The notes: generated from the sequence alone by a model not told the origin. A stretch of 64,000 nucleotides of DNA from Bicyclus anynana (GCF_947172395.1 NC_069093.1:6793561-6857560); one strand, 5' to 3'; shown: positions 31,968-43,865, counted from the first letter of the stretch. A program made the numbers and translations.

Positions 31968-32148
31968 TCTATACTAATAACAAAAAGCTGAAGAGTTTGT
32001 TTGATTGAACGCGCTAATCTCTAGGTCCGATTTGAAAAATTCTTTCTGTGTTAGATAGGCCATTTATTGAGGAAGGCTATAGGCTTTATATTACCCCCGT
32101 ATTCCTACGGGAACGAGAACCACACGGGTAAAACCGTGCGTCAGCTAG
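31968..32148 (+). mobile_element. Helitron-like element, family A
   Basis: TCTATACTAATAACAAAAAGC to GCGTCAGCTAG; host A and T flanks. Confidence 0.85.
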
Positions 32149-32660
32149 TGGTATTATATTTTTATTAATTATTTATTTTATACATCAAAAGTGTTATGAT
32201 AGTAGAGTACATTATACTAGTTCAACATTCCCAAGGGATATTTGTTGTATCCCGCTTTATAAACACATATTTCACGATGGTATGCTGACATTCCATCCCA
32301 TAATATATTCCCAATTTTCTTTGTGCCCGAACGTGTCGTAGCAACGTGAAATGGGATAAGTTCGATAAGGGTTCACGACTTCACGTCAAAATTGGGGAAA
32401 TAGATCAGTCATATTATCCAAGGCAAGTGCGAAGTCCTCTCGCCCAGAGGTCGTGTAAAATGATGTCTTCGAAAATATAATAAAAAGCTTTTGTTTTATC
32501 TTCGCGTACAAAGCTTATCTATCTATAAATAAAATAAAATAAAAAATAAAAAAGGCTATTATTTCCAGAACTTATATACAATTTTATGAGAATTACCTAC
32601 TTTTTAAAAATTAGAATGTAACTATTTTTATGGTATATATTTAAAATAAACTATATTTTG
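32149..32660. other. Intergenic, partly unique-looking
   Basis: 32210-32470 has balanced composition (for example CCCGAACGTGTCGTAGCAAC) and matches nothing else seen here; possibly single copy. No coding frame recognised. Confidence 0.4.
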
Positions 32661-32882
32661 CTGGAACCCCCCTCAGGTAAAGGCCTCCTCCAAAGATTTC
32701 CATTTTTCCCGGTCATTAGCGAATTGTAGCCATTGAGGTCCTGCAATTTTTTTAATATCATCGTCCCATTTAGAGTATGGTCTACCTCTGTAGCGTTTGT
32801 CCGCTGGACCTTTCCATGATGTCACGGTTTTTGTCCATCTTTTGTCTTTAAGTCTGGCTATATGCCCGTTACTTATAATCTA
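32661..32882 (-). mobile_element. LINE 3' fragment, third RTE-like lineage
   Basis: The minus strand gives ARLKDKRWTKTVTSWKGPAD, then RGRPYSKWDDDIKKIAGPQW, then FANDREKWKSLEEAFT. This is the standard C-terminal signature of insect RTE-like LINEs (GRP..RW.DDI..AG..W), distinct in sequence from the 55 kb family. A Helitron inserts at its 5' side. Confidence 0.8.
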
Positions 32883-32884
32883 AA

Positions 32885-33241
32885 TCTATACTTATAATAA
32901 ATCAGAGAGGTCAATTCAGTACATAAAATGTATTTCCAAAACAGCTATCAGCGGGTGATTAGTGATCGATGTTGATGCCAAAAATGCAATCAGTAAATTT
33001 TTTGTCTGCCTGTCTGTATGTTCGTTATAGACAAAAACTACTCGGCGGATTTTAAAGATTTTACCTTCATACTCCTGGGCAGGTTATAGTATACTTTTTA
33101 TCACGCTACCATCAATAGTAGCAGAGCAGTGAAGGGAAATGTTGGGAAAACGCGAGAAATTACTCCATTTTTACAGCGATACTACTGTAAGGGTTGGATT
33201 AAAAAGGTCTAAGGGCGGACGAAGTCGCGGGCGTCCGCTAG
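32885..33241 (+). mobile_element. Helitron-like element, family C
   Basis: TCTATACTTATAATAAATCAG to GGGCGTCCGCTAG; hairpin GCGGACG...CGTCCGC at the end. Confidence 0.85.
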
Positions 33242-33683
33242 TGACAAAATATTAATACAATAAAACCAGCCAAGTGTGTGTCGCGTCACGCGTAATTTAG
33301 GTATCCATGGATTAGCACTCTAAACCCTTATTTTATGCACAAAGGTAAGATATACCCTAAACTATGGGATAGATGATAAAAACATCAATTTGCATTTAGT
33401 AGGCAAGGAACTCCAAAAAAAGTTTTAGTTTTATTTTCACTATTTTGGTGAATGTAAAATGGTGAAATAAAATAAAGTTAACAGGATCATGTAATTAAAT
33501 TCAATTTAATTTTAATGTGCACCAAAACTTTCATGATACCGTTAAGTTATAATTTGGAAAATTTAAAATTACATCTTACGTATTAAAGATTGATATTTCT
33601 CATGCAAAACGTTGAAGTTCGAAAACGATTTGCGAGAGGGGAGCATTGTTCGGTGCCCAAATGAGTTTCATAAGTTCGTGGAG
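33242..33683. other. Intergenic
   Basis: AT-rich; nothing recognised. Confidence 0.35.
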
Positions 33684-33746
33684 CGACCGTAAGAACCCGC
33701 CGATGAGACTTTGGTCTGAGGGTGACGCAATCGTTATTAAGTTTTA
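33684..33746 (+). repeat. Direct repeat copy 1 (partner at 34629)
   Basis: CGACCGTAAGAACCCGCCGA, then TGAGACTTTGGTCTG and GACGCAATCGT; about 60 bases shared with the partner. Confidence 0.75.
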
Positions 33747-33979
33747 GGGAGAAGCCTCATTAGTACGTTGTATTGCGCATTGTATGCAACACCTGCGTTG
33801 CGTTCCACGACGTCACACGCACCCAGTCAGTCTCAACAATGGATGGATATATGTGAAAAATTGTCCGTCGTAGTAACAGAGCTCCATTGAAACGTCGCTG
33901 CGACGATGCAATGCTTTAATGGGCATGTCATCTAAATCTAATGTTAAATCGAATCTATCTGAATCTAATCTAAATTTAT
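33747..33979. other. Spacer with short GC-rich motifs
   Basis: GAAACGTCGCTGCGACGATG near 33890 contains a short palindrome. A (GAATCTATCT)-like tract lies near 33940. Confidence 0.35.
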
Positions 33980-34270
33980 ACTAATTCTGCGGAAGCCTGC
34001 GCCTTCGTCCACCCTTAGACCTCTTTAATCCAGTCCTTACGTTTTAATCGTTGTAAAAATGGAGTAATTTCGCCCGTTTTCCCAACATTTCCCTTCAGTG
34101 CGCTGGTCCTACTGTTCGTAGCGTGATGAAAAGTATATATGCCTGCCTAGGAGTGTGAAAAATAATTGTACCAAGTTTTGTTAAAATCCGTCGAGAAGGT
34201 AGTTTTTGTTTCTATAACGAACATACAGACAAAAAATTTACTGATTGTATTTTTGGCATCAGTATCGACC
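33980..34270 (-). mobile_element. Helitron-like element, family C, decayed
   Basis: Minus copy: GCCTTCGTCCACCCTTAGAC at the left (3' end side), then the complement of the family body (AATAATTGTACCAAGTTTTG, GCATCAGTATCGACC). The CTAG end is lost. Confidence 0.7.
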
Positions 34271-34289
34271 ACATATTATACTAAAGGGA

Positions 34290-34405
34290 ACGAATATAAA
34301 AACGAAAGGTACATCGCACAGTATTATCCTGGATGTGTTGGAGGTATTGTGATGTGTAGCATAATGTTGAAATAAACGCATTCTTCTCTCTTTCTTTCTT
34401 TCGTC
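34290..34405 (+). mobile_element. LINE 3' end with (TTTC)n tail
   Basis: GTGATGTGTAGCATAATG, AATAAACGCATTCTT and a CTTTCTTTC tail. The same end type occurs at 44985-45125 (+) and, inverted, at 57838 and 59965. Confidence 0.65.
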
Positions 34406-34429
34406 ACGAAACCGACCGATTGATGTAAA

Positions 34430-34540
34430 GAGATAAAATTTAGCAGGGAGTTAGTTTAAATTTAGTAGGCGTCCGCTAAGAACGGATTTTGTGAGAAGGC
34501 CGCGTTAATAAGGTATGAGGCGCAGGCGTCCGCTAGTTTC
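34430..34540. mobile_element. Scraps of Helitron ends
   Basis: GGCGTCCGCTAAG near 34470 and GCGCAGGCGTCCGCTAG near 34520 are two terminal hairpin remnants. Confidence 0.5.
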
Positions 34541-34628
34541 AAATATTATGAAAAGGACGTAGCGTCGACGCTGCGACGTTGCAACGGACCGCAACACACT
34601 AATGAGGCATCGCTCTACGTTCGCCGAC

Positions 34629-34692
34629 CGACCGTAAGAACCCGCCGATGAGACTTTGGTCTGTGAGGGCGACGCAATCGTAATTAAGTTTA
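34629..34692 (+). repeat. Direct repeat copy 2 (partner at 33684)
   Basis: See 33684-33746. Confidence 0.75.
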
Positions 34693-35220
34693 ATGCGAAC
34701 GTTTATCGCTGTCGTTACTATTAGGGGCTTAGTAGTCGTAATTTATTCGCCAATGATTTTACTGTTGCGATTTATGAATTTGAACAACCATACTTACTAT
34801 GAAATAGTAAATTATGATCGAAAATTGTGTTTTTTTGCTGATATATTAAAATGAATTTATAATTTTTATTACAAAAACCCACTATGGGTCTAGGTTTTTA
34901 TATTTTTTAGCCTATACATAGACCCACTATGGGGCCAGGTTTTTTATGAAAAAACTTCATTGAAATATTTCAAAAAAGATTAAGCTTTAGGGTTCTCTAA
35001 CGAAGGGTGCTGCGAAGCTTTGGCATCAAATGTATGGGTGGAATAAACTTGTAACTCTTAAAAATAAGCCTGCTTCCATCTTAGATCTGAGTGGTGTGCA
35101 TAAGATTGTCGATCAGGGAATGCACTAGTAATAAAATTAAGCAAACTGGAAAATACTGTATTTAATAAGCACTAAGAAGACAACTCTTAGGGTATGCAGT
35201 ACTTTAATGCATGTATGAAG
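34693..35220. repeat. AT-rich with a short tandem motif
   Basis: ACCCACTATGGGTCTAGGTT at 34879 and ACCCACTATGGGGCCAGGTT at 34922, a 43-base step; each carries the partial palindrome CCCACTATGGG. Otherwise nothing. Confidence 0.55.
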
Positions 35221-35221
35221 T

Positions 35222-35300
35222 GCACGCCCCTGCTTGGACTCGTCGTCACTTAACATTAGGTGAGATTGCAGTCAAGGGCTAACTTGTCATTAAAACTGGA
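35222..35300 (+). mobile_element. SINE family 1, 3' end, plus strand
   Basis: GAGATTGCAGTCAAGGGCTAACTTGT then A-rich. Confidence 0.65.
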
Positions 35301-36228
35301 GACATGATTTCTCATATAATTACATTTTATTAATTAAATAAATAACTTTTATATAATTACATTTTATACTATCATATGTACCAATATGATAGCTGAGGGT
35401 CTGGAAAGCCTTACTCTAGAAGCCACGTCCATATGATAGGACCAACTTACAGCTTTTAAAAAATTATAAAAGGTCTAGCCATCGCAGTCTCTCAGACCTA
35501 TCGAATCGCAATACTAGACAGCGAGTGCGAGTAGGTAGAAAAATAACTAAAGTTAATCTATGTCTATATTATTATAACCAAAGATATTTGCGATGTCGGT
35601 TATTGAATTCTCGAGAGTTGTTTTTTTAGGCTAGCGTATTTCTCAGCATACTACAGAATGTTATCTAAGCTCGTTGAAGGAGCTATAAGGATGGTCGTAA
35701 AGTGTCAAATACCAAGACTCGAGAGTACCACGCTGATGTAAAATTAAATTAAGCGGTTAATAAAACCGACCTTATAGCTCTACGGTTGAGGGAGCGGATT
35801 ATATTCGAAAAGTCCTCGGTACAATCCGTTGGGCTATTGTGGCTTATAATACAGACTTTTAGCCTAATTAAAGGTAAAACAGGAGCATCGTTTGAGAATA
35901 AGAATAGTTCGTAGCCGAGCGCAGATAGAAGCAGTGGGCAATGTGTTGCTGCGAAATTACTGGTTTCTATATATTGCTATGAAAAAACTTCCGTGGCTAA
36001 CGACCCTTTGAATTTTGTTAACTTTTCTTCACCTATATTTTTTTTTAATTCTATCTTATTAGTCCCGTTATTAAATAAGTAGTATTGGCTGAGTACTTCA
36101 GAAGTGTATTAATGTTCTTGTGGCTTGTGACCAAGCTATGTATTTTATGCGACGGACGCGGAAGAATACCATAGAAGTAACTGATATTAAACTATCCGGA
36201 CGATCTCAAAACCGTACTACAGATATTA
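35301..36228. other. Intergenic with a dispersed scrap
   Basis: GGTCGTAAAGTGTCAAATAC near 35694 recurs as GGTCGTAAAGTGTCAAGTTC near 44238. A mirrored piece (CTTATAGCTCTACGGTTGAG) follows at 35770. Nothing coding recognised. Confidence 0.4.
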
Positions 36229-36429
36229 TCTATACTAATATTATAAAGCTGAAGAGTTTGTTTGTTTGATTGAAAGCGCTAATCTCAGAAACTACTGGTC
36301 CGATTTGAAAAATTCTTTCAGTGTTAGATAGCCCATTTATCGAGGAAGACTATAGGTATAGGTATATATTATCCCCGTATTCCTACGGGAACGGAAAACA
36401 CGAGGGTGAAACCACGTAGCGTCAGCTAG
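36229..36429 (+). mobile_element. Helitron-like element, family A
   Basis: Clear reference copy: host A, TCTATACTAATATTATAAAG ... GCGTCAGCTAG, host T; 201 bp. Confidence 0.9.
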
Positions 36430-37725
36430 TATACAATACTTGTATATAACAGAAAATATATAACACAACATTAATACTGTACATATGAGATAAATCAAAT
36501 CGAATTGCGGTCGGAGGACCCCAAGGCGAAATGTCAATATATCAAGGTGACAGATCATTTGTCTTAGCCGGGTCATCCATAATAGATAACTAATTGCTTG
36601 GTGAGTAATGAGGAACAATGGGGAACGATAATACTTGACGTAGTTACTTGTATAATTGTATTGGAGGCGAATTGGTAAATGACTAAACAGCAGATGTCAA
36701 TGACAGATTTATGCTCGTTCAAATAGCCTCCAACTATGGGAGATGTCACAAGAATAGAGGGGTTCAAATATCGTATCGTACGAGTATATTATCGTATCGT
36801 AGCTTGCAATACGACACGATATCTGTTTAAGATAGAATTTGTTATAACAGTTTTTCGTATCGCGTGAACAGAAATAGACAAAATGTAAGCCAATAAGACG
36901 CAATTATAAACATCGCTATCTCATTCATTGCGTTGGAACAAAAGAGATGGAACTGGGTCTGCTCCGTCACCATTGGTCGATATTTTGTCTATTTCTCATT
37001 ACGATATGTGTCGTTTGGTAGCATGCTAGGCGTACAGGGTCCCTCTATATTACAGAGGGGATACGGAGCTTAAGGCCACCTAGGTGTTCCAATGTGCTTT
37101 TATGAGTGAATTACGAGTATAATTAATAAAGTTAATTAACGACCACTATCAGATGTTAATGATAATGACTGGGACCGTTGGTTTAACGTGCTCCCCAAGG
37201 CACAGGGGTGTAAGAACACCATCTTGCCAACTCCGAGTTGAGAATTAGAACTGAAAGGGAATGCCTACCGGTCCATACACCGTCGGCACAGGGAACCCAG
37301 ATATACCCCCGTATAACTTTGCAGAAAGTATATGGAGATGATAATACGATGTATAAATAAGGATCGGGTAAATAATTGGCCTAATAAAAGTATGTCTCTT
37401 GAAGAAACATACATTTAACTCTTTTTTCTAGGGCAAAATGTTCGACGTTATACCACAGCGGAGAAGTAAGCTGTATTATTTTTTTGTATTATATTTTTCA
37501 GTTATCAACAAGCTTAACAAATAAGAAAACAAACAAACCAATAATAAGTCATTAAAAAAAATCGCAAAACTCCGACTGTATGGTCAACGATCTTAGTTTG
37601 TCCCCGTTGTGAATAAATTAAAGATGAATAAAAATGTCGTAAAACGTTTTATCAAACTATTTTTGATAATGTAATGATTTCATTATTAAAGTAGAATTAT
37701 CAAGATTTTTTTAAACACAAGTAAT
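36430..37725. other. Intergenic with repeat scraps
   Basis: ATCGTATCGTA is repeated at 36769 and 36790. 37160-37320 (GGTTTAACGTGCTCCCCAAG, ACCGTCGGCACAGGG) shares its first part with 45245-45330. 37040-37100 resembles 30720-30790. Small frames at 36337-36903 (-) cross Helitron and repeat sequence and are not credited. Confidence 0.4.
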
Positions 37726-37875
37726 TTGCCGAGCGGTTAGGGTAGGCCTGGTCCAGGGATGGGCATACCCTTTTCTTTGCAGAAAGAATTACTCAGTCCC
37801 TCATATAACCCTATCCAGGATTCGAACACAGGACCACATAACCGCATAGGCTAACCACTAGACCAATAAAGCACT
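37726..37875 (-). mobile_element. tRNA-derived SINE, family 3
   Basis: Minus strand: box A TTGGTCTAGTGGTTAGCC near 37865 and box B TGTTCGAATCCTGG near 37830, then GGGACTGAGTAATTC and a body ending near CCGCTCGGC. Different in body from families 1 and 2. Confidence 0.8.
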
Positions 37876-37899
37876 TAGGTATTTTCTTTTTTTATGTAA

Positions 37900-37965
37900 A
37901 AGTGACCGACTTAAAAAAGGAGGAGGTTCTCAAGTTGACCGGTATATTTTTTTTCTATTATAAAT
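37900..37965 (-). repeat. Repeat end (ACCGACTT..GGAGGAGGTTC)
   Basis: Complement of the end near 15738-15768. Confidence 0.55.
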
Positions 37966-38589
37966 ATGGTGAATTAGGTAAGATGATCTGTTGCAAATTC
38001 AGAGGTTAGAGATTGCTATTGGAAATACATAACTCAAGTAGGTACACTCTTTATGTTGGTTTACGCCATGTTTAATACACTGTAGAAGGTTTTTACGGAA
38101 TGAAACATTAAGAAAATTGCGCAAAAAATTTTCAGAAAACCTCACAACATGAAAATTAGAAAGCGTAATATTAAATTAAGCCAAGGCAGTCAAAATGCTA
38201 AAATATCGAAATAACAATGTCAGTGTATTAAATATTTTTTCGTGTATTAAAAATCCTGAGGGACAAATATTAAATTATAAAGCTATTTACATTACCGATG
38301 AATTTTAAGCTGCATTGACAGAATCAACAAATTTAATATTGATTGGGGGAGAGAATGGTAGCCGTTATGTGTTTGGCAGGTAAATATTTGATTTGTCCGG
38401 AAGAATTTTTCCCGTGTTTTCAGCCCGGCATGAGAATACTTAAACATTTTTCTTACTTCTTTTGTATAACGGTGCTTTTACAGCTTTCAAAGTGAGTAGC
38501 GAGTCGTGTTTTTATGCTTCTAATTTATTTTGCATTCAGTTTATTATATAATAAATTGGTGTTTGAAAGTTTTGTTTAGCTGGTATTAA
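37966..38589. other. AT-rich intergenic
   Basis: Nothing recognised. Confidence 0.4.
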
Positions 38590-38778
38590 TCTATACTAAT
38601 ATTATAAAGCTGAAGAGTTTGTTTGTTTGATTGAACGCGCTAATCTCAGAAATTACTGATCGGATTTGAAAAATTCTTTCAGTGTTAGTTAGGCTATTTC
38701 TCGAGGAAGGCTATATATTATCTTCGTATTCCTACGGGAACAAGAACCGAGTGGGTGAAACCACGTGGCGGCAGCTAG
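38590..38778 (+). mobile_element. Helitron-like element, family A
   Basis: TCTATACTAATATTATAAAG to GGCGGCAGCTAG. Confidence 0.88.
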
Positions 38779-39549
38779 TCAGGAATATAGATGGAGCTCA
38801 TAGATCGCGATAAGCCATCCCGGCCAACATAACTGTTAAATAAATATTATCAAAGTCATTCAACACAAGAAAACATTATCACCAACCAGCATTGGAACAG
38901 CATGGTGATATTATAATTAAGCTCCACATCCAATCTACTATAAGGAAGGAAGCCTAGCCATAGAACATAGAAATCGCTGAAGCTAACAATTTAGGGCCTA
39001 CCCCTCTGGTGGGTACCATAAAATAAGCTAAAAATGATAATTCTCTTTTACTTAGGTCAGCTTAGGTTATAATGAATAAAAAAATATTGTGGCGCTTTAA
39101 AACAAAGTATGGCCCCATAATGTCACCCGCGTAGTTTTCGTTCGAGTGACAATACTACTGCTACTCGCTGAAAATGTAGTTTTCTACAGATGAAAAAGTT
39201 TTCAAAATCGGTCTTGTAGTTCAGGCGTGAAAGTGTAACAAACCATAAAACGTAAAAGAAAGCGTAACAAAAAATAATTGTCTAAACGCAACAACAAAAT
39301 AGGATATATTTCAAATAATTCGGACATCAGTGATACAAAATATCTTTTCCCAAGCAATTCCACAGAATGAAATTGAGATTAATTGCTGACTTCCTGAAAC
39401 AGGGACGCCAGTAATTCTTATCAGGAAACCACTTAGAGGTAACATTAACCCCTAGCCTGTCCGACTCATGTTCCGTTACCCTCTAATCTCATATTTGGGC
39501 TACGTAATGGTATAGGGCATTGTTTACTAAAGATGCAAAGTCGGCACCA
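38779..39549. other. Intergenic
   Basis: A scrap at 38890-38990 resembles 17780 and 23000. Nothing coding recognised. Confidence 0.35.
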
Positions 39550-40030
39550 CTCGGGTATATCTACCTAAATCTGTACTTATAATAAAACTGTAACAGGTAA
39601 AATTCTGTACATTAGAGATATTTTGAAAATTTTTATTGGAGGGCATTATATAATCTATCTACCTATATTTATATCTATATCTATCTATACTTATAATAAA
39701 ATTGGTCGAATTCTATTCATTAATTCACAATTTGAGATTTTACTTATAGCATTTGTAACACCAAGCGTTACCGTGGCATGGAGTACTACAAGCACCATCT
39801 AGAATCTATACTTAAGTATAATACGAATTGTGTACATTTTGTACATTCTGTACATTGAAGATATTTTGAAAATTTTTATTGGAGGGCATGATACAATCGA
39901 TACTGAAAGTTTGTATGGAAAGTCTTTCATTTTTATAGTAACAGTTTTAATATTTTTCGCACGGACAAGTGCGAGTTGAACTTTGCACAAATCTTGCTTT
40001 TTCATAAATCGAAAACCTAATCATAGTTAA
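39550..40030 (+). mobile_element. Helitron-like element, family D, nested copies
   Basis: Starts of the type CTTATAATAAAA at 39575 and 39690, and a TCTATACTTAAGTATAAT at 39806 followed by GTACATTTTGTACATTCTGT. The order is the inverse of 45640-45907. It ends decayed near GCACGGACAAGTGCGAGTTG at 39959. Confidence 0.6.
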
Positions 40031-40205
40031 AGATTTTACTATAACTACATAAAAAACATTGTTTGTTTAAATCTATTCGACCGATTTCAATTTTTTTTCT
40101 TCTGTAGAAAGCTACATTATTAGCGAGTAGTATTGGCTACATGTTATCCCCGTATTTTCAAGAGAAACTATTCAGATGAAACCGTGGACGATCGTAATTA
40201 TTCCT
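40031..40205 (+). mobile_element. Helitron-like fragment, family A relative
   Basis: TTCGACCGATTTCAATT, AAAGCTACATTATTAGCGAG and ATGTTATCCCCGTATTTTCA. Confidence 0.5.
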
Positions 40206-40209
40206 CTTA

Positions 40210-40397
40210 TCTATACTAATATTATAAAGCTGAAGAGTTTGTTTGGTTGAACTAATCTCAGGAACTACTGGTCCGATTTGAAAAATTCTATCAGTGTTAG
40301 ATTGCCTATTTATCGAGAAAGGCTATAGGCTATATATTATTCCCGTATTCTTACGGGAACGGGAACCACGCGGGTGAAACCGCGCGGCGTCAGCTAG
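40210..40397 (+). mobile_element. Helitron-like element, family A
   Basis: TCTATACTAATATTATAAAG to CGCGCGGCGTCAGCTAG; the end hairpin (CGCGGGTGAAACCGCGCG) is intact. Confidence 0.9.
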
Positions 40398-40417
40398 TTA
40401 AAATAATATAGGAGTAT

Positions 40418-40812
40418 CTATATATATAAACGAAAGTCGTGTTAGTTACTCCACTTATAACTCAAGAACGGCTTAACTGATTTAGCTGAAAATTGGCAGG
40501 GAGGTAGTTTAGAGCCAGGAGAAGGCCGTAGGATACTTTTTATCCATTTCGACAGCATTCCCGTGTGACTTGACATGAAACGCAAAACGCAAATGAAAGC
40601 TATGTAATTGACGTATAATGACAGATAATATGTAATGACGTATGGATGACAATTTGATATTTTATTATATAGTACCTAGGGTAGGAGTAAGGTAGGAGTA
40701 GGGTATTGGTAGGGTGGGGATAGGGTAGGGGTAGATTAGGGTAGTGGTAGGGTAGGGGTAGTTGAAAGTTTACATCCAGTTTCACGCGGACGAAGTCGCG
40801 GGCGTCCGCTAG
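40418..40812 (+). mobile_element. Helitron-like element, family E, with GGGTA tract
   Basis: Starts TCTATATATATAAACGAAAG, ends GGGCGTCCGCTAG. A (GTAGGGTAGG)-type tract at 40677-40762 lies just before the terminal hairpin. Its body differs from family C, yet tract and end are alike. Confidence 0.8.
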
Positions 40813-41150
40813 TATAAGATATTTTTGAATATTAAGAAATTTTTGTTCTTTGTGCGTATAATTACAACCTTGCGCCGACATCCAAAAGGACACGATATAA
40901 AGGCTGGATAAGAAGCATAAAAGATAATGCTCTTTTATGTTTCAAATCTCGGCCATTCGGATTCTGTTTCCTTATCAGCGAGCGTACAAATTAGCTGGAG
41001 TATTTTTACAACTGCACAGAATGTTTAAGGAAATTGAAAATGTTAAGTTGTAAGTATTTTGGTGTTCTTATTCCTATGTAAACACTCCATTTGCCACATA
41101 GATGCAAGAACTGCATCGTTGGTTCCGTGGTTTGGTGGCTTTGGATGTTT
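40813..41150. other. Intergenic
   Basis: Nothing recognised. Confidence 0.35.
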
Positions 41151-41151
41151 T

Positions 41152-41405
41152 TAGTCTCCACAAGTTAACCCTTGACTACAATCTCACCTGATCGTAAGTG
41201 ATGATGCAATCTAAGATGGAAGCGGGCTAGCTCGTTAGGAGTAGGATGAAATCTACACCCCTTTCGATTTCCAAACGACATCGTACCGTAACGCTATATC
41301 GCATGGCTGTACGTCTTTAAAAGTAGTGTGGTAACTAGCCACGTCTGAAGCCTTCCTCTAGCCAGACCTGGACCAAAGAAAACCTTAATCGGATCAAATC
41401 GTCTT
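41152..41405 (-). mobile_element. SINE family 1, head missing
   Basis: CACAAGTTAACCCTTGACTA through AGCCAGACCTGGACC; ends before box B. Confidence 0.8.
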
Positions 41406-41708
41406 TCAATCATCATCATTAATTATAATCATGACAATAAGATATTTCTAGATAACGAGTTCGAGATAGGTTATATTAAGTTTCTTTCTTTTATGAAATT
41501 CTGCAGCTGCCCGGGACAGTTGATGTTTAAAGACCTTTTCACTTAACATTGTTTAAAGTTGATTCTTTAATAATCAAAATTAACTCATTCCATTACCTAA
41601 CGTTTCAAAAATGCGTGTAAACTAAAACTAATTGAAATAAATGCATTTTGACTTTGCCTTTAATGGTGCTTTGGAACCATAGTTAAAGTCATTCAAATTC
41701 ATACAGTA
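41406..41708. other. AT-rich intergenic
   Basis: Nothing recognised. Confidence 0.35.
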
Positions 41709-41914
41709 TCTATACTAATATTAGAAAGCTGAAGAGTTTGTTTGTTTGTTTGAACGCGCAAATCTCAAGAAATACTTCGTCCGACCGGTCCGATTTCAAA
41801 AATTCTTTCAGTGTTAAATAGCCTACTTATCGAGGAAGACTATAAGCTATTTATTATTCTCGTATTCCAACGGGAACGGGAATTACGCGGGTGAAACCGC
41901 GCGGCGTCAGCTAG
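41709..41914 (+). mobile_element. Helitron-like element, family A
   Basis: TCTATACTAATATTAGAAAG to GCGGCGTCAGCTAG. Confidence 0.88.
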
Positions 41915-42364
41915 TGGCTAAATATTATCCTATAAGAAAGGATCTGATTAATTTATTAATAGGATATTATTTTTTTCTATAAAATTATTTCACAAAATTA
42001 ATTAAAACACGTTTTTGTTGTAATTTTACAATAGTAGAAACTTTTCGTATTACGCTCCGAATTCCAAGCACTGAATATAATGTTGCACAAGCAAACCCAT
42101 TAGAGCCTTTGTCTACATAATTATCAATTAGGAAAAAGCTAAATTGTACCTACACATTGTATTGTTAAATTAAAGTTCTAGTTGAATATTCGACTATAAG
42201 ATGGGCTTAAGACTTTAGACTACAGACTTTCAGTTTTAATTGCGCACTATTAAGTAATTGTACAGTTCTTTATTTAATCAAAATTTAAATTTAAAACTGA
42301 CGGACGCTATTACACGGACGAATTAAATGAACTGTTCGACTGTTCAGTTACAACTTCAGGTCTG
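41915..42364. other. AT-rich intergenic
   Basis: Nothing recognised. Confidence 0.35.
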
Positions 42365-42490
42365 TAGCATGCATTAGAAAGAAAGAAGAAGAAGAAAGAA
42401 AAGACATTTATTTAAAAAAATTGTGCCATACACCACAATGCCTAAGTAAGCACTATTGTAGTGTCTGATGCTTCAACCACCTGAACATTA
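42365..42490 (-). mobile_element. LINE 3' end with GAAA tail, minus strand
   Basis: GAAAGAAAGAAGAAGAAGAA then CATTTATTTAAAAAAATTGT and GCCATACACCACAATGCC; the same kind of 3' end as at 57838, diverged. Confidence 0.5.
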
Positions 42491-42721
42491 GTTTTGTAGT
42501 TAATTAAAAACTAAGATTAAGTTGTTGAACGATATCTTACTTTAATTAAAAAGTACTACTTATAAACGTGGGTTAAAGTAAAATTGGTCACAAGAGACGA
42601 TCTGTCTTTTAATTTTATTGAGTACCGAAAAAGTACTTACTATTTTGTGCCCAAACGCGGATCCCACCTAGTGTGACCATGCTAAAAGAAAATAAAACAA
42701 AAGTGTTTGTCTAGCTGACTA
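42491..42721. other. Intergenic
   Basis: Nothing recognised. Confidence 0.35.
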
Positions 42722-43114
42722 TCCTACTAATGTTATAAACGCGAAAGTTTGTATGGATGTTTGGATGGATGTTTGTTTGGATGTTTGTTACTCTTTAACG
42801 CCGATACTGCTGAAGCAATTTGGCTGCAATTCAAATTGGAAATAGATTTTACTCTGGATTAAGACATACGCTACTTTTTATCCCGAAAAAATCCATGGTT
42901 TCCCGAGATTTGCGAAAAATTATGATTTTGATAATATAAATGTTTGTTACTCTTTCACACCTCGTCTACAGAACCGAATTAGCTGAAATTTGGTATTGAG
43001 ATATATTGCATGGATTAACACATAGGCTACTTTTTATCCTGGAAAAATCCATGGTTCCCGGGGGATTTGTGTAAAACTAAATTCCACGCGGACGAAGTCA
43101 CGGGCGTTCGCTAG
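42722..43114 (+). mobile_element. Helitron-like element, family B, long form
   Basis: TCCTACTAATGTTATAAACG to GGGCGTTCGCTAG. It has the two-segment body also seen at 5094-5412. Confidence 0.85.
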
Positions 43115-43131
43115 TTTATTATAATTATCTA

Positions 43132-43190
43132 CTAGCACACGTCTTAGTCCGCCCTTAGACCTCCTAATCCGGCCCTCTTGTAAAATTCTT
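43132..43190 (-). mobile_element. Helitron 3' end fragment, family C
   Basis: CTAGCACACGTCTTAGTCCG and CCCTTAGACCTCCTAATCC. Confidence 0.6.
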
Positions 43191-43785
43191 AACTGTTATC
43201 ATGTTTGTCTTTAAAACTTGTTAATATCGTCTTCACATTCAAAATACGAAATGCGTCTGTTAGGTATTTTAAAATGGCGGCCATCGAAGTGGAATTTTTT
43301 GAAAGGAATTTTTATTACAGTCTAGTATTCAAATGGGAGCGCGTTTTAGAAACCTCTGTGGACAATCGGAAAGCGGAAACGGTGCAATATACAGCGAAAC
43401 TATCTAACTTTCATAGTCACTTTGCCGGGTATTCTTTTTCGATTTCGTGTTCCCGGCGCGGCGTTACTTGAATATCAATGCACAGATACCCTTGCCTGAA
43501 TTCTGCTGTACAATGATTTCCGTGCGGGTAAATCGTTAATTCCTGTGCAGCTTTTGTTTTGTGATGTTCGGTAGATTGTCGGTGGCGAATGCTTTTTGTC
43601 GTTTTTCGTTTCCGTATTGGAGCTTAGTGTCAAAAATAATCCATTTATTTTAAGCTAGCAGTATGCCCTGCGATTTTACCCGCATAGTTTAAAGGATAAA
43701 ATATCTAGTTTATGCTACTCGCTGATAATGTAACTTTTCATGGACGAACTATGGTCAGGACATGCAAGGAACACTTCCACAAAGT
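43191..43785. other. Intergenic with an unassigned frame
   Basis: The 88-codon frame at 43205-43471 (+) contains MAAIEVEFFERNFYYSLVFK and has mixed composition; I do not recognise it and see no splice context worth citing. Confidence 0.3.
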
Positions 43786-43787
43786 TT

Positions 43788-43865
43788 TGACGGCCTCCGT
43801 GGCACAGTGGTGTGCTCGGTGAATTTACAAGACGGAGGTCCTGGGTTCGATCCCCGGCTCCGTTT
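43788..43865 (+). mobile_element. SINE family 1 head, plus strand
   Basis: GGCCTCCGTGGCACAGTGGT (box A region) and GGGTTCGATCCCCGG (box B); stops after the tRNA-like part. Confidence 0.8.

Noticed and set aside
43788..43865. Possible tRNA gene (box A and box B readable)
   Set aside because: The same head heads a SINE family elsewhere in the window, the body does not fold into a convincing acceptor stem, and it is better called a SINE head. The same applies to 3850-3934, 22850-22920 and 37810-37870.
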